Shown: piece after piece, positions 32,526 to 43,744 of the stretch | Layout of the letters: every line of letters begins with the position of its first letter | How positions within the stretch are numbered: the stretch's first letter is position 1 | Assembly: GCA_946480445.1 (NCBI GenBank) | Contig: CAMLJN010000002.1 | Location: forward strand, 124,001 to 188,000 | DNA length: 64,000 nt | DNA from: an uncultured Buttiauxella sp. | GTDB taxonomy: Bacteria; Pseudomonadota; Gammaproteobacteria; Enterobacterales; Enterobacteriaceae | Reading direction: 5' to 3' | The notes under the pieces: generated by a model | Seen by the model: the letters and a program-made list of their open reading frames with translations, nothing else | Databases searched by the model: none | Told to the model about the DNA's origin: nothing | Position numbers and translations under genes: made by a program

Positions 32526-33507
32526 CATCTCTCGTGTGACCCTCACTCCCGGCGAACCCGCCGGGATTGGTCCCGGCCTGGTCGTCGCGTTAGCACAACG
32601 CGACTGGCCCGTTGAACTGGTCGTCTGTGCCGCTCCCGAATTACTCCTTGAACGTGCCGCTCTGCTTGGCCTGCCGCTAACACTCCAGCCTTATCAACCC
32701 GCAACGCCCGCAAGGCCCCAGGCCGCAGGCACGCTAACGATCTTACCGATCGCCCTGCATGCCCCCGTCGTGCCCGGGCAGCTGGACGTGCGCAACAGCG
32801 CCTATGTAGTGAACATGCTGGCGCGCGCCTGCGACGGCTGTCTTAACGGAGAGTTTGCTGCTGTTATCACCGGTCCGGTGCATAAAGGCATCATTAACGA
32901 TGCCGGCATACCTTTTAGCGGCCACACCGAGTTTTTTGAGGAACGTTCGCACAGCGAAAAAGTCGTCATGATGCTGGCAACCGAAGAGCTTCGCGTGGCG
33001 CTGGCCACTACGCATCTGCCGTTAAAAGCCATCAGCGACGCTATTACGCCAGATTTATTACGCCAGATTATCTCCATCCTGTATCATGACCTGCAAACCA
33101 GGTTTGGTATTGTGCAGCCTCATGTGCTGGTGTGCGGCCTTAACCCTCATGCGGGTGAAGGCGGCCATATGGGCACAGAGGAGATTGATACAATTATTCC
33201 GGTGCTCGACGAGATGCTCGCGAAGGGAATGAACCTTTCCGGCCCGCTCCCGGCTGATACACTTTTTCAGCCTAAGTATCTCGATCACGCCGATGCCGTA
33301 CTGGCCATGTATCACGACCAGGGTTTGCCGGTGTTAAAATACCAGGGCTTTGGTCGCGCGGTGAATATCACCCTGGGCTTACCTTTTATCCGCACATCCG
33401 TTGACCATGGTACTGCACTTGAACTTGCAGGCCAGGGGAAAGCCGATGTCGGCAGTTTTATTACGGCGCTTAATCTCGCCATCAAAATGATTACAAATAC
33501 TCAATGA
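32518..33507 (+). CDS. pdxA: 4-hydroxythreonine-4-phosphate dehydrogenase
   Basis: NAD-dependent oxidation in the DXP-dependent pyridoxal 5'-phosphate pathway. 329 residues as in E. coli. The metal-binding histidines lie in the [18 protein letters not shown] and AMYHDQGLP segments. The start lies within the surA 3' end (8-bp overlap), and the stop overlaps rsmA by 4 bp (ATGA). Confidence 0.96.
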   Translation: MANISRVTLTPGEPAGIGPGLVVALAQRDWPVELVVCAAPELLLERAALLGLPLTLQPYQPATPARPQAAGTLTILPIALHAPVVPGQLDVRNSAYVVNMLARACDGCLNGEFAAVITGPVHKGIINDAGIPFSGHTEFFEERSHSEKVVMMLATEELRVALATTHLPLKAISDAITPDLLRQIISILYHDLQTRFGIVQPHVLVCGLNPHAGEGGHMGTEEIDTIIPVLDEMLAKGMNLSGPLPADTLFQPKYLDHADAVLAMYHDQGLPVLKYQGFGRAVNITLGLPFIRTSVDHGTALELAGQGKADVGSFITALNLAIKMITNTQ

Positions 33508-34325
33508 ATACTCGCGTCCACCAAGGCCATCTGGCCCGTAAACGTTTTGGACAAAACTTCCTTAATGACCAGTTCGTTATCGACAGTATTGTCTCCGCAA
33601 TTAATCCGCAGAAAGGCCAGGCGATGGTTGAAATCGGTCCGGGCCTCGGAGCATTAACCGAGCCTGTGGGTGAACGCCTGGACGAAATGACCGTCATCGA
33701 ACTCGACCGCGATCTGGCGGCACGACTGCAAACGCATCCTTTCCTGGCTCCAAAGCTGACGATTTATCAGCAGGATGCCATGACCATGGACTTTGGCGAA
33801 CTGTCCCAAAAAATTGGTCAGCCGTTGCGCGTGTTTGGCAACCTGCCGTATAACATCTCTACACCGCTGATGTTCCATCTCTTTAGCTATACTGATGCCA
33901 TTGCGGATATGCACTTTATGCTGCAAAAAGAAGTCGTCAACCGCCTGGTTGCCGGCCCGAACAGCAAAGCCTATGGCCGTTTATCGGTCATTGCGCAGTA
34001 TTACTGCAACGTGATCCCGGTGCTTGAAGTACCGCCGACGGCGTTTACGCCAGCACCGAAAGTGGATTCCGCCGTCGTGCGCCTGGTACCACACGCGACC
34101 ATTCCGCATCCGGTAAAAGAGCTGCGTGTGTTAAGCCGCATTACCACCGAAGCGTTTAACAAACGCCGTAAAACGATTCGCAACAGCCTTGGCCATCTGT
34201 TCAGTGCGGAAGTCATGGCAGAACTGGGTATTGATGCGACGCTGCGCGCTGAGAACATCTCGGTTGCCCAGTATTGCCAGCTGGCAAACTATCTGGCTGA
34301 GCATCCGCAGCCGAAGGAGAGTTAA
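33504..34325 (+). CDS. rsmA: 16S rRNA dimethyladenosine transferase RsmA (KsgA)
   Basis: Dimethylates adenines 1518 and 1519 of 16S rRNA late in small-subunit assembly. 273 residues. SAM-binding motif [13 protein letters not shown] (about 43-55) and the catalytic NLPYNIS motif (about 113-119) are visible. Start overlaps pdxA; apaG follows after 2 bp. Confidence 0.97.
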   Translation: MNTRVHQGHLARKRFGQNFLNDQFVIDSIVSAINPQKGQAMVEIGPGLGALTEPVGERLDEMTVIELDRDLAARLQTHPFLAPKLTIYQQDAMTMDFGELSQKIGQPLRVFGNLPYNISTPLMFHLFSYTDAIADMHFMLQKEVVNRLVAGPNSKAYGRLSVIAQYYCNVIPVLEVPPTAFTPAPKVDSAVVRLVPHATIPHPVKELRVLSRITTEAFNKRRKTIRNSLGHLFSAEVMAELGIDATLRAENISVAQYCQLANYLAEHPQPKES

Positions 34326-34327
34326 CG

Positions 34328-34705
34328 ATGTTAAATTCGCCCCGCGTTTGTGTTCAGGTACAAAGCGTTTATATCGAAGCGCAGTCCTCCCCGGAGAATG
34401 AACGTTTCGTCTTTGCTTATACCGTCACCATCCGAAACCTGGGGCGAACATCGGTACAGCTGCTGGGCCGTTACTGGCTCATTACCAACGGCAACGGCCA
34501 TGAAACCGAAGTGCAGGGCGAAGGCGTGATCGGCGTTCAGCCGCATATCGAGCCCGGCAACGAATACAGCTATACCAGCGGCGCGGTATTAGAAACGCCG
34601 CTTGGCACCATGCAAGGCCATTACGAAATGGTCGATTCTCAGGGCGATGCCTTTCGCGTCGCCATTCCCGTATTCCGTCTGGCTATTCCAGCCTTCATTC
34701 ACTGA
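34328..34705 (+). CDS. apaG: ApaG domain protein
   Basis: 125 residues, the single fibronectin-III-like ApaG/CorD domain, with the conserved [20 protein letters not shown] segment (about 51-70). The biochemical role is unclear; it is always found near apaH. ATG at 34328 with GAAGGAG upstream; apaH starts 4 bp after the stop. Confidence 0.95.
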   Translation: MLNSPRVCVQVQSVYIEAQSSPENERFVFAYTVTIRNLGRTSVQLLGRYWLITNGNGHETEVQGEGVIGVQPHIEPGNEYSYTSGAVLETPLGTMQGHYEMVDSQGDAFRVAIPVFRLAIPAFIH

Positions 34706-34709
34706 TACG

Positions 34710-35561
34710 ATGTCTACATACCTGATTGGCGATGTTCATGGTTGCTACGATGAACTGGTCGCCCTGCTGCAACAGGTTGAGTTTACGCCTGGCAAAGATA
34801 CGTTATGGCTCACGGGTGACCTTGTCGCACGCGGCCCCGGTTCGCTTGAGGTACTGCGCTATGTTCGTGAACTGGGCGACAGCGTACGCCTGGTACTTGG
34901 CAATCACGACCTGCACCTGCTGGCGGTTTACGCAGGCATCAGCCGAAATAAACCAAAAGACCGCGTCTCACCGCTGCTTGAAGCACCGGATGCGGATGAG
35001 CTGCTTAACTGGCTGCGTCGCCAGCCGTTAATCCAGGTCGACGAAGAGAAAAAGCTGGTGATGGCCCACGCGGGGATTACGCCGCAGTGGGACATTGATA
35101 CGGCAGTTGCCTGCGCCCGTGATGTGGAAGCGGTGCTTTCCAGCGACAGCTATCCGCTGTTCCTCGACGCCATGTACGGCGACATGCCGAACAACTGGTC
35201 GCCGGAGCTCAGTGGCCTTGCCCGTCTGCGGTTCATCACCAATGCCCTGACGCGTATGCGCTACTGCTTCCCGAACGGCCAGCTGGATATGTACTGCAAG
35301 GACACGCCGGAAAGCGCCCCTGCGCCGCTGAAACCCTGGTTCGCTATCCCCGGGCCTGTTACGCAAGCCTATTCGGTTGTCTTTGGCCACTGGGCCTCGC
35401 TGGAAGGGAAAGGAACGCCGGAAGGAGTTTATGCACTGGATACCGGATGCTGCTGGGGCGGGGAATTAACCTGCCTGCGCTGGGAAGATAAAACGTATTT
35501 CGCTCAGCCTTCAAATCGCAAAGCCGATTTGGGCGACGGCGAAGCCGCTATCGCATCCTGA
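34710..35561 (+). CDS. apaH: Diadenosine tetraphosphatase (symmetrical)
   Basis: Hydrolyses Ap4A to two ADP and can remove Np4 caps from RNA. Calcineurin-type metallophosphatase of 283 residues. Metal motifs [10 protein letters not shown] (7-16), GDLVARG (about 36-42) and GNHDLH (about 65-70) are present. I chose the ATG at 34710 ([11 protein letters not shown]), just after the apaG stop, rather than the longer frame that begins inside apaG. Last gene of the lptD operon. Confidence 0.96.
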   Translation: MSTYLIGDVHGCYDELVALLQQVEFTPGKDTLWLTGDLVARGPGSLEVLRYVRELGDSVRLVLGNHDLHLLAVYAGISRNKPKDRVSPLLEAPDADELLNWLRRQPLIQVDEEKKLVMAHAGITPQWDIDTAVACARDVEAVLSSDSYPLFLDAMYGDMPNNWSPELSGLARLRFITNALTRMRYCFPNGQLDMYCKDTPESAPAPLKPWFAIPGPVTQAYSVVFGHWASLEGKGTPEGVYALDTGCCWGGELTCLRWEDKTYFAQPSNRKADLGDGEAAIAS

Positions 35562-35592
35562 TACGTCAGACCGACAGCTGGCCCTCCCTCTG

Positions 35593-35698
35593 GCTGACAA
35601 ACAAAGAGTTCGGCAAATAAAACAAGGAAAATCAATTCATTGATTGTTGGCCGCTCGCCACAAAGAAGGAATAAGCACGCTTTTACTTCTTTGTCAGC
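35593..35698. repeat. 106-bp hairpin-rich intergenic repeat, copy 2
   Basis: Second copy of the element at 8710-8815, in the same orientation and again between two convergent genes (apaH and folA). The 20-bp block at 35626-35645 is identical to copy 1. The hairpin block begins at 35658 and keeps a 9-bp stem ACAAAGAAG/CTTCTTTGT. The ends GCTGACAAA (35593-35601) and TTTGTCAGC (35690-35698) are perfect 9-bp inverted repeats, suggesting element boundaries. No direct repeat flanks this copy. Confidence 0.8.
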
Positions 35699-35703
35699 AA
35701 GGT

Positions 35704-35730
35704 AAAAACCCGGTTTAAACCGGGTTTTTT
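35704..35730. terminator. Bidirectional terminator between apaH and folA
   Basis: A perfect palindrome around ACCCGGTTTAAACCGGGT with A and T runs on the two sides gives a stem plus U tract in both directions. It lies 6 bp past the folA stop. Confidence 0.88.
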
Positions 35731-35735
35731 GCCTT

Positions 35736-36215
35736 TTAACGACGTTCCAGAATCTCAAAACAGTAGCCGTGCGAGTTATTCTCGTCGGCGTCGTGAAACT
35801 CGCTGAACGTTGACTGCCATTCGTCAGGATCGTAGTCCGGGAAGTGCGTATCGCCTTCCACCTCAGCATCAATATGCGTCAGATACAGGCGCTGCGCCTT
35901 AGGCAGGAACTGCTCGTAAACGCGCCCGCCGCCGATCACCATGATCTCTTCGGCTTCGCCACAGGCCGCGATAGCCGCCTCAACAGAGCTGACCCACTCA
36001 ACGCGTTCGTCGTTGCCCGGCTGGCTGCTGATCACAATGTTCTTGCGACCAGGCAGAGGGCGGCCAATAGACTCCCAGGTCAAACGCCCCATCACCACCG
36101 GCTTATTCAACGTATTTCGTTTAAACCAGGCCAGATCGGCAGGCAAATTCCAGGGCATGGCGTTTTCCATACCAATAACACGATCTACCGCTAATGCAGC
36201 AATCAGACTGATCAT
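35736..36215 (-). CDS. folA: Dihydrofolate reductase
   Basis: NADPH-dependent reduction of dihydrofolate; the trimethoprim target. 159 residues, as in E. coli. Catalytic D27 (LPADLAW), the Met20 loop [10 protein letters not shown] and [10 protein letters not shown] (95-104) are present. One difference from E. coli: the NADPH-contacting MGRHTWESIG reads [10 protein letters not shown], i.e. leucine at 45. Confidence 0.98.
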   Translation of the reverse strand: MISLIAALAVDRVIGMENAMPWNLPADLAWFKRNTLNKPVVMGRLTWESIGRPLPGRKNIVISSQPGNDERVEWVSSVEAAIAACGEAEEIMVIGGGRVYEQFLPKAQRLYLTHIDAEVEGDTHFPDYDPDEWQSTFSEFHDADENNSHGYCFEILERR

Positions 36216-36250
36216 TCTATTAACCCAAGGATGGTGAAAAAATTGCCGCC

Positions 36251-36279
36251 ACTATACGGAAAGCGCATTCTTTCGTCGA
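36251..36279 (-). promoter_or_regulatory. folA promoter
   Basis: Reverse strand TCGACG (36279-36274), 17 bp, TATAGT (36256-36251). The following GTGGCGGCAATTTTTT resembles the E. coli folA leader. Transcription would start about 30 bp before the ATG. Confidence 0.65.
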
Positions 36280-36399
36280 CTGCCCGCCCCCTTTGCAACA
36301 AGAAATTTTTTTATTCTGCCGGGACAGTTCAAAGCTCTTTTATGCACCTTACTAACGCGAACAAGGAGTTAGCCTTGATTCTGACGATCGAGCCGAAGA

Positions 36400-38262
36400 T
36401 TACTCCTCAGGCTTCGCCGGTGGCTCATCCGTCAGCTTGCCGGTATGTTTTCCTTCTTCCGTACCTTGCCAGCCGTGCCGTTGAATAACATTCAGATGGG
36501 CACGATCTTCGTTGATTACGTCCGTCAGCATGGCGCTATTGCGTTTAAAGACGTCCGCCCGGGCCGCGCTGGTGTCTTCTGTCGGCACCATTTCTTCGAG
36601 CATTTGCAGGTTGAAACGGCGGAAGTGATCGGCGCGTTCCCGAGCCTCATAGCTGCCAACCCCCAGCCCTTCAAGCGCACGACGCCCGATTTTAAGCGAG
36701 CTTTCAAAGGTTTCACGTTCCGGCATCTCAACGCCCGCCTGGCGCAGACGAATGTAATGGTTAATGTCGCGCGCTCGGGCAAGAATTTGCAGGTGAGGGA
36801 AATGCTCCTGCACCAGCCCGGTAAGCTGCATGTTGGCATCGGGATCGTCAATGGCGTTAATCAGTACCTCCGCCCCTGCCGCTCCGGCAGACTCCAGCAA
36901 ATCGACGCGGGTCGCATCGCCGTAAAACACTTTGGTGCCAAATTTACGCAGCGTTTCGATATGGTCCGGGTCATGATCCAGGATAACCACATTCACCCCG
37001 CTGGTCAGCAGCAAACGCCCTGCGATCTGGCCGAAGCGCCCGAAGCCTGCAATGATCACCCGCGGCTGTTCTTCGTCGATCTCATCGGCTTCCTGCGCCT
37101 GCTCCTTACCGGATTTTTCAAGCTGGCTTAGCAACACCAACAGCAGCGGCGTCGCCGCCATCGAAAGCGCAACGGCAAGCGTCAGGGATTTCGCCCAGCT
37201 GTCATCAAGCACTTCCGCCATTCTTGCCGTACCGAAGATAACAAACGCGAACTCACTGCCCTGTCCAAGCAGCACGGCAAACCAGCGGCGCTGTTTACCC
37301 GGCACCTTCAGCGGTTTTGCCACCGTCCACAACATCAGCGTTTTGATGGCCAGGAAGCCCGCCAGCAGAACAATAATGCGCAGCGGATTATCAACCAGCG
37401 TACCGAAATCAATCGACATCCCTACGCCAATGAAGAACAGGCCGAGCAGCAGCCCTTTAAAAGGTTCGATATCGCTTTCCAGCGCGTGACGGTATTCGGA
37501 GCTGGCCAGCAGAACGCCCGCCAGGAAGGCCCCCATCGCCATGGATAAACCCGCCTCTTCCAGCAGCAGGCCAAAGCCGAAGACCAGAAACAGCGCCACG
37601 GCGCTGAAGACTTCCCGCAGCCCGGAGCGGGCGACAAAACGCAGCACCGGGCGAGTCACGTACCGACCAAGCAATACAACCAGCGCCAGCGCTCCTATGA
37701 CTTTCAGGGCGGAGATAGAGAAGGCCGCGAAGGTGGTCGTCGCGCCGCTGCTTGCCAGCAGGGGGATCATCGCCACCAGCGGAATAGCCGCTATATCCTG
37801 GAACAGCAGCACAGCAAAGGCGCTGCGCCCCATAGGTGAAATGGTCAGGTTGCGCTCGTTCATCGCCTGCATGGCTATCGCCGTCGAGGAGAGCGCAAGC
37901 GTCAGACCAATCAGCACGGCGACCTGCCAGCGCAGGCCCATCAACATGCAGAACAGGCCAAGGAGCATGCCGCATGCCGCCATTTGCAGGAAGCCACCGC
38001 CAAAGACCGAAGCTCGCAGCGTCCACAGGCGCCTGGGGTCCAGCTCCAGGCCAATGACAAACAGCATCAGCACAACGCCGATTTCAGCAAAATGCAGGAT
38101 CGTTTCGGCATCGGTGACCAGCCGCAGCCCCCATGGGCCAATAATACAGCCGGCAATCAGGTAACCCAGCACCGACCCTAATCCCAGACGCACCGCAATC
38201 GGCACGATTAACGCGGCAGACCCCAGATAGATCAGCGCCTGGATCATGCTATGGCTATCCAT
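36400..38262 (-). CDS. kefC: Glutathione-regulated potassium efflux channel/antiporter KefC
   Basis: K+/H+ exchanger of the CPA2 family, closed by glutathione and opened by glutathione adducts to acidify the cytoplasm during electrophile stress. 620 residues as in E. coli: about twelve or thirteen membrane segments to residue 380, an acidic linker (EADEIDEEQ) and a cytoplasmic KTN domain with the nucleotide motif GFGRFG (406-411). The membrane cysteines and the QDIA motif near 155 fit the family. Overlaps the end of kefF by 8 bp, so the ancillary subunit is made first. Confidence 0.97.
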   Translation of the reverse strand: MDSHSMIQALIYLGSAALIVPIAVRLGLGSVLGYLIAGCIIGPWGLRLVTDAETILHFAEIGVVLMLFVIGLELDPRRLWTLRASVFGGGFLQMAACGMLLGLFCMLMGLRWQVAVLIGLTLALSSTAIAMQAMNERNLTISPMGRSAFAVLLFQDIAAIPLVAMIPLLASSGATTTFAAFSISALKVIGALALVVLLGRYVTRPVLRFVARSGLREVFSAVALFLVFGFGLLLEEAGLSMAMGAFLAGVLLASSEYRHALESDIEPFKGLLLGLFFIGVGMSIDFGTLVDNPLRIIVLLAGFLAIKTLMLWTVAKPLKVPGKQRRWFAVLLGQGSEFAFVIFGTARMAEVLDDSWAKSLTLAVALSMAATPLLLVLLSQLEKSGKEQAQEADEIDEEQPRVIIAGFGRFGQIAGRLLLTSGVNVVILDHDPDHIETLRKFGTKVFYGDATRVDLLESAGAAGAEVLINAIDDPDANMQLTGLVQEHFPHLQILARARDINHYIRLRQAGVEMPERETFESSLKIGRRALEGLGVGSYEARERADHFRRFNLQMLEEMVPTEDTSAARADVFKRNSAMLTDVINEDRAHLNVIQRHGWQGTEEGKHTGKLTDEPPAKPEE

Positions 38263-38785
38263 GATTCACCTCCCGCCAGCTCAGCAGGTGCTCTCTGTAC
38301 TGTTCAGCCTGCTTATCAAGCGTGTGCTCATCGCACACAAAGGTAAAATGCACCGCAAAACCCGGCTGCCACTGCATGCCGCAGTACAACGCCGTGGCCT
38401 GCAAAGGCTGCGCCAGCACCTCGAAGCCCGGGTGATCGCCCAGATCGAAATGACCTTCGCCGCCGCCTGTCGTCACGGCCCACATAACATGTTTGCCGTG
38501 CAGGGCCTTGCCGCCGTGTCCGTAAGCCCAGCCGTGGGACAGAACCTTATCAATCCACAGTTTCATCAGCGGCGGGATGCTGTACCACTGCATAGGGTGC
38601 TGCCAGATAACCAGATCGGCCCGGCTTAGCGCCTCCTGCTCGGCGGCAATATCAATATTAAAATCGGGGTAGAGGGCGTAGAGGGAGCGGACTTCAACAT
38701 CAGGCAGCCTCAGCGCCTGGTCGAGCATTTTCCTGTTGGCGTGAGAATGTTGCGGATAGGGGTGCGCATAAATAATTAAGATCAT
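38255..38785 (-). CDS. kefF: KefF, quinone oxidoreductase subunit required for KefC activity
   Basis: Flavodoxin-like FMN protein of 176 residues, same length as E. coli. Typical motifs: [20 protein letters not shown] (1-20), the [20 protein letters not shown] segment (59-78) and a GGGEGHF loop. It binds the KTN domain of KefC and has quinone reductase activity. First gene of kefFC. The about 100 bp upstream hold its promoter but no clear hexamers. Confidence 0.96.
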   Translation of the reverse strand: MILIIYAHPYPQHSHANRKMLDQALRLPDVEVRSLYALYPDFNIDIAAEQEALSRADLVIWQHPMQWYSIPPLMKLWIDKVLSHGWAYGHGGKALHGKHVMWAVTTGGGEGHFDLGDHPGFEVLAQPLQATALYCGMQWQPGFAVHFTFVCDEHTLDKQAEQYREHLLSWREVNHG

Positions 38786-38889
38786 GAATTAGCCTGTTGT
38801 TTTACTGTCTTCTTTTCCCAAAGAGTGTAGTCAGTAATTCAGCAGGCTAATAGTCAATATTCCTGACGGGTTAAACGCAGAAAACTGAA

Positions 38890-39123
38890 TTAGTTGTCCA
38901 GCTCGCCCATCGACTTGACCTGATCGCGGTTAATTTGTTCCGTTTTACCGGTTTCCGCATTTTTATATGAGACCAGACCGGTATCGTCATCTACCTGCGG
39001 TTTACCGTCGGTGACAAGGGTCTTGCCATCGGTTGTTTTCACCGCCTGGTTAGATGAACAGCCCGCCACGGTGAACAGTGTCGCGGCGGCAAAAATGGAA
39101 GCCATCAGAATTTTGTTTTGCAT
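38890..39123 (-). CDS. Small YgdI/YgdR-like (DUF903) lipoprotein
   Basis: 77 residues. Lipoprotein signal peptide ending TVAGC (Cys22), with SS at +2/+3, so outer-membrane sorting is expected. The rest is a compact DUF903-type domain (TTDGKTLVTDGKPQVDDDTG, 30-49, then VSYKNAETGKTEQINRDQVK), closely similar in pattern to E. coli YgdI and YgdR. Function of the family is unknown. I chose the ATG at 39123 with AGGGAG upstream over an in-frame codon eight residues earlier. It sits between kefF and carB, where E. coli has the cai-fix-yaaU block. Confidence 0.88.
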   Translation of the reverse strand: MQNKILMASIFAAATLFTVAGCSSNQAVKTTDGKTLVTDGKPQVDDDTGLVSYKNAETGKTEQINRDQVKSMGELDN

Positions 39124-39262
39124 GTTGCTCTCCCTGTAGATAGTCATTTCTCATCATCAGACTGTAAACTTTAGCAGGATTCTCCGGCTTTGCAGGAAAA
39201 TACAGAACACTCTGAGAACCCGGCAACAAGCCTGGTCCAGGTACTCTGTGGATTAAAGCGAT

Positions 39263-39287
39263 AAAAAAACCCGCCGAAGCGGGTTTT
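39263..39287 (-). terminator. carAB terminator
   Basis: On the reverse strand AAAACCCGC, loop TTCG, GCGGGTTTT, then further T residues. It lies 18 bp after the carB stop. Confidence 0.9.
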
Positions 39288-39304
39288 GGGACTGCGGGCG
39301 GAGA

Positions 39305-42300
39305 TTACTTCGCAATTTGCGCGTGCATTTCCTGAACGGAAATGACCTTCTCGGTAGCATCCGCGTTCAGCGCCATCGCGGTGGCAAAGCCGCCGTTCAG
39401 CGTGGTGTCGTAATGCACTTTGTATTGCAGCGCGCTGCGGCGAATCAGCTTGGAGTCTTCAATCGCCTGGCGGCCTGCTGTGGTGTTGATAATGTAGGTA
39501 TATTCGCCATTCTTGATACGATCCTGAATGTGCGGACGGCCTTCATGCACCTTGTTCACCAGACGTGGGTTAATGCCCGCCTCGCCCAGCACGATAGCCG
39601 TGCCGTGGGTCGCATCCAGCTCAAAGCCCTGCTTAAGCAGCTTGGCCGCGAGATCCACTACGCGCTCTTTATCGCCCTCGCGAACCGAGAGCAGCGCGCG
39701 GCCAGGCTTACGCATGGTGGACTGGCTGCCCAGCATCGCTTTGGAGAAGGCTTCCGCAAAGGTGCGGCCCACGCCCATCACTTCGCCGGTAGAGCGCATT
39801 TCTGGCCCTAACAGCGGGTCGACGCCCGGGAACTTGTTAAACGGCAGCACCACTTCTTTTACAGAGTAGTAAGGCGGGATGATTTCTTTGGTCACGCCCT
39901 GCTCAACCAGCGTTTTCCCGACCATCACACGCGCCGCAACTTTCGCCAGTGCCACACCGGTCGCTTTAGAGACAAACGGGACAGTACGGGCGGCACGCGG
40001 GTTCACCTCAATCAGGTAAACTTCGTTATCTTTTACCGCAAACTGCACGTTCATCAGGCCGCGCACCTGCAGCTCAAAGGCCAGCTTCTGCACCTGCTGG
40101 CGCATCACGTCCTGAATCTCCTGGCTCAGCGTGTAGGCCGGCAGAGAACAGGCGGAGTCACCGGAGTGCACGCCAGCCTGCTCGATATGTTCCATGATGC
40201 CGCCAATCAGCACGGTTTCACCGTCGCAGATAGCATCCACGTCCACTTCCACCGCGTCGTCCAGGAAGCGGTCCAGCAGCACCGGCGCATCGTTGGACAC
40301 GCTGACTGCGGTCTGGAAGTAGCGACGCAGGTCCGCTTCGTCATAGACGATTTCCATCGCGCGGCCGCCCAGCACGTAGGAAGGACGCACCACCAGCGGA
40401 TAGCCGATTTGTGCCGCTTTTTCCACGGCCTGGTCGATGGCCGTCACGGTGGCGTTGGCAGGCTGCTTCAGCTTCAGACGGTCAACCGCATGCTGGAAAC
40501 GCTCGCGGTCTTCCGCGCGGTCAATCGCATCCGGGCTGGTGCCGATAACAGGCACGCCAGCGGCTTCCAGCTCACGCGCCAGCTTCAGCGGAGTCTGGCC
40601 GCCATACTGCACGATAACGCCTTTGGGCTTCTCGACGCGGACGATTTCCAGCACGTCTTCGAAGGTGACGGGTTCGAAGTACAGGCGGTCGGAGGTGTCG
40701 TAATCGGTTGAGACGGTTTCCGGGTTGCAGTTAACCATGATGGTTTCATAGCCATCTTCACGCAGGGCGAGAGACGCGTGCACGCAGCAGTAGTCGAACT
40801 CAATCCCCTGGCCGATACGGTTAGGCCCGCCGCCCAGCACCATGATTTTGTCGCGGTCGTTGTTCGGGTTAGCTTCGCACTCGTCTTCATAGGTGGAGTA
40901 CATGTACGCGGTATCGGTGGAGAACTCCGCCGCACAGGTATCAACACGCTTATACACCGGGTGCAGCTTGTACTGTTCACGCAGTTTGCGAATTTCGGAT
41001 TCACGAACGCCCGCAAGCTTCGCGAGGCGCGCATCGGCAAAGCCCTTACGCTTGAGCAAACGCAGGAAGTCGTAGTCCAGACCGGTGATACCAATCTCTT
41101 CCACTTTCTCTTCCAGGCGCACCAGCTCTTCAATCTGTACCAGGAACCAGCGGTCGATGTTGGTCAGATTAAACACGCCGTCGACTGACAGCCCGGCACG
41201 GAACGCGTCGGCAACATACCAGATGCGATCGGCCCCGGCGTCTTTCAGCTCGCGGCGAATTTTAGTCAGCGCTTCCGGGTCGTCCAGATTCACTTTTGGA
41301 TCCAGGCCGGTGGCTCCTACTTCCAGGCCGCGCAGCGCTTTCTGTAAGGATTCCTGCTGGGTGCGGCCAATCGCCATCACTTCACCGACGGACTTCATCT
41401 GCGTGGTCAGGCGGTCGTTGGCACCAACAAATTTTTCGAAGTTAAAGCGTGGGATCTTGGTCACGACATAGTCGATGGACGGTTCGAACGAGGCTGGCGT
41501 TTTGCCGCCGGTAATGTCGTTCATCAGCTCATCGAGTGTGTAGCCCACCGCCAGTTTCGCGGCCACTTTCGCAATCGGGAAGCCGGTTGCTTTTGAGGCC
41601 AGCGCAGAGGAGCGGGAGACACGCGGGTTCATCTCGATAACGATCAGGCGGCCGGTCTTCGGGTTCACCGAGAACTGCACGTTAGAGCCGCCGGTTTCCA
41701 CGCCGATTTCACGCAGTACCGCCATCGAGGCGTTACGCATGATTTGGTATTCTTTATCGGTCAGCGTCTGGGCTGGCGCTACGGTGATGGAGTCACCGGT
41801 GTGGATGCCCATCGGGTCGAAGTTTTCGATTGAGCAGACGATGATGCAGTTGTCGTTTTTATCACGCACCACTTCCATCTCGTACTCTTTCCAGCCGATC
41901 AGGGATTCGTCAATCAACAGCTCTTTGGTCGGCGAAAGATCCAGCCCGCGCTCGCAGATTTCCTCGAACTCTTCACGGTTATAAGCGATGCCGCCGCCGG
42001 TGCCGCCCATAGTAAAGGAAGGACGGATAATGCACGGGTAGCCGACGTCGGCCGCCACGGCCAGCGCCTCTTCCATGGTGTGCGCAATGCCGGAGCGTGC
42101 GGTATCGAGGCCGATTTTCTTCATCGCTACGTCGAAACGACGGCGATCTTCTGCTTTATCAATGGCGTCCGCCGTTGCACCGATCATGGTGACGCCAAAT
42201 TCGGCCAGCACGCCCTGACGTTCCAGCTCCAGCGCGCAGTTCAGCGCCGTCTGGCCGCCCATGGTCGGCAGCACCGCGTCCGGGCGCTCTTTCTCGATAA

Positions 42301-42529
42301 TCTTGCGTACCACTTCCCAGTGAATCGGCTCGATGTAGGTGGCATCGGCCATTTCCGGGTCGGTCATGATAGTCGCAGGGTTGGAGTTAACCAGGATGAC
42401 ACGGTAGCCCTCTTCGCGCAGCGCTTTACACGCCTGCGCGCCGGAGTAGTCAAACTCACACGCCTGGCCGATAACAATCGGGCCTGCACCGAGGATCAGG
42501 ATGCTTTTTATATCTGTACGTTTTGGCAT
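39305..42529 (-). CDS. carB: Carbamoyl-phosphate synthase large subunit
   Basis: Makes carbamoyl phosphate from bicarbonate, ammonia (channelled from CarA) and two ATP, for arginine and pyrimidine synthesis. 1074 residues (E. coli 1073). Two homologous ATP-grasp halves are visible, each with an EVNPRxxR signature ([11 protein letters not shown] near 299 and [12 protein letters not shown] near 841). The C-terminal allosteric domain (from about 936) binds ornithine and UMP. It begins 15 bp after carA. Confidence 0.98.
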   Translation of the reverse strand: MPKRTDIKSILILGAGPIVIGQACEFDYSGAQACKALREEGYRVILVNSNPATIMTDPEMADATYIEPIHWEVVRKIIEKERPDAVLPTMGGQTALNCALELERQGVLAEFGVTMIGATADAIDKAEDRRRFDVAMKKIGLDTARSGIAHTMEEALAVAADVGYPCIIRPSFTMGGTGGGIAYNREEFEEICERGLDLSPTKELLIDESLIGWKEYEMEVVRDKNDNCIIVCSIENFDPMGIHTGDSITVAPAQTLTDKEYQIMRNASMAVLREIGVETGGSNVQFSVNPKTGRLIVIEMNPRVSRSSALASKATGFPIAKVAAKLAVGYTLDELMNDITGGKTPASFEPSIDYVVTKIPRFNFEKFVGANDRLTTQMKSVGEVMAIGRTQQESLQKALRGLEVGATGLDPKVNLDDPEALTKIRRELKDAGADRIWYVADAFRAGLSVDGVFNLTNIDRWFLVQIEELVRLEEKVEEIGITGLDYDFLRLLKRKGFADARLAKLAGVRESEIRKLREQYKLHPVYKRVDTCAAEFSTDTAYMYSTYEDECEANPNNDRDKIMVLGGGPNRIGQGIEFDYCCVHASLALREDGYETIMVNCNPETVSTDYDTSDRLYFEPVTFEDVLEIVRVEKPKGVIVQYGGQTPLKLARELEAAGVPVIGTSPDAIDRAEDRERFQHAVDRLKLKQPANATVTAIDQAVEKAAQIGYPLVVRPSYVLGGRAMEIVYDEADLRRYFQTAVSVSNDAPVLLDRFLDDAVEVDVDAICDGETVLIGGIMEHIEQAGVHSGDSACSLPAYTLSQEIQDVMRQQVQKLAFELQVRGLMNVQFAVKDNEVYLIEVNPRAARTVPFVSKATGVALAKVAARVMVGKTLVEQGVTKEIIPPYYSVKEVVLPFNKFPGVDPLLGPEMRSTGEVMGVGRTFAEAFSKAMLGSQSTMRKPGRALLSVREGDKERVVDLAAKLLKQGFELDATHGTAIVLGEAGINPRLVNKVHEGRPHIQDRIKNGEYTYIINTTAGRQAIEDSKLIRRSALQYKVHYDTTLNGGFATAMALNADATEKVISVQEMHAQIAK

Positions 42530-42544
42530 TTTATTTGCTCCTGA

Positions 42545-43693
42545 TTATTTGGCGGTAGAACGGTAGTGCTTAATCAAATCAATAAAGTGGTCGAATAGCG
42601 GCGCGGCATCGTGCGGACCTGGGCTTGCCTCAGGGTGCCCCTGGAAGCTGAAAGCAGGCTTATCGGTGCGATGAATCCCTTGCAGCGTGCCGTCAAACAG
42701 TGACTTATGGGTCACACGCAGGTTCGCCGGGAGCGTCGTTTCGTCCACCGCAAAACCATGGTTCTGAGCGGTAATCATCACGCAGTCGCGATCCAGATCT
42801 TTTACCGGGTGGTTGCCGCCGTGGTGACCGAATTTCATCTTCACGGTTTTTGCACCGCTTGCCAGAGCCAACAGCTGGTGGCCAAGGCAGATACCAAAGA
42901 CCGGCACTTCGGTTTTGAGGAAGGCTTCGATCGCGCTGATGGCGTAATCACACGGCGCCGGGTCGCCAGGGCCGTTGGAAAGGAAGATGCCGTCCGGATT
43001 CATCTTCAGGACCTCTTCAGCAGGCGTCTGGGCCGGGACAATCGTCAGGCGGCAGCCGCGATCCACCAGCATGCGCAGAATGTTGCGCTTCACGCCGTAG
43101 TCGTAGGCGACAACGTGGAAAGGTAAGTCTTCCTGTTTGGCCGCTTCAGGCAGTTCGCCTTCCAGCGTCCAGCTCCCCTGCTGCCAGGCATAGGCTTCTT
43201 TGGTGGTGACTTCTTTCGCCAGATCCATACCGTTCAGACCCGGGAAGGCTTTCGCAAACTCATGCGCGAGCGCCGCGTCAGGGCTGTCCCCGGCAATAAT
43301 GCAGCCGTTCTGGGCACCCTTTTCGCGCAGCAGACGAGTCAGCTTACGGGTATCTATATCGGCAATCGCCACGATGTTATGGCGCTTTAAGTAAGAAGAA
43401 AGGTCTTCGGTATTGCGGTAGTTGCTGGCAATCAGCGGCAGGTCTCGAATGACAAGGCCTTGTGCATGGACCTGGGAGGATTCTTCATCAGCGGCGTTGG
43501 TGCCGACATTGCCGATATGGGGATAAGTAAGGGTGACGATCTGGCGGGAGTAGGAAGGATCAGTGAGGATTTCTTGATAACCGGTCATAGAAGTGTTGAA
43601 AACGACTTCTCCCACTGCCTGACCCGATGCCCCGATGGCCCGACCGTGGAATTGGGTTCCGTCTTCCAGAACCAATATTGCTGACTTAATCAA
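42545..43693 (-). CDS. carA: Carbamoyl-phosphate synthase small (glutaminase) subunit
   Basis: Class I glutamine amidotransferase that releases ammonia for CarB. 382 residues with the triad C269 (GICLGH), H353 and E355 (GHPEASPG). I chose the TTG at 43693 with a strong GGAGGG Shine-Dalgarno because it gives exactly the E. coli length and N-terminus ([12 protein letters not shown]), and E. coli carA also uses TTG. An in-frame ATG eight codons upstream lies inside the predicted ArgR operator. Confidence 0.96.
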   Translation of the reverse strand: MIKSAILVLEDGTQFHGRAIGASGQAVGEVVFNTSMTGYQEILTDPSYSRQIVTLTYPHIGNVGTNAADEESSQVHAQGLVIRDLPLIASNYRNTEDLSSYLKRHNIVAIADIDTRKLTRLLREKGAQNGCIIAGDSPDAALAHEFAKAFPGLNGMDLAKEVTTKEAYAWQQGSWTLEGELPEAAKQEDLPFHVVAYDYGVKRNILRMLVDRGCRLTIVPAQTPAEEVLKMNPDGIFLSNGPGDPAPCDYAISAIEAFLKTEVPVFGICLGHQLLALASGAKTVKMKFGHHGGNHPVKDLDRDCVMITAQNHGFAVDETTLPANLRVTHKSLFDGTLQGIHRTDKPAFSFQGHPEASPGPHDAAPLFDHFIDLIKHYRSTAK

Positions 43694-43704
43694 AACGCCC
43701 TCCA

Positions 43705-43744
43705 GGGGAATAAACATTCAATTTATTCGCATATTAATTCAAAA
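43705..43744 (-). promoter_or_regulatory. ArgR operator (two ARG boxes) of carAB
   Basis: Two 18-bp boxes lie just before carA: reverse strand TTTTGAATTAATATGCGA (43744-43727) and ATTGAATGTTTATTCCCC (43722-43705), 22 bp centre to centre. They match the tandem ARG boxes over the downstream, arginine-repressed carAB promoter of E. coli. Confidence 0.8.

Noticed and set aside
31110-32546. Reverse-strand frame of 478 codons opposite surA
   Set aside because: Shadow frame; surA is unmistakable on the other strand.
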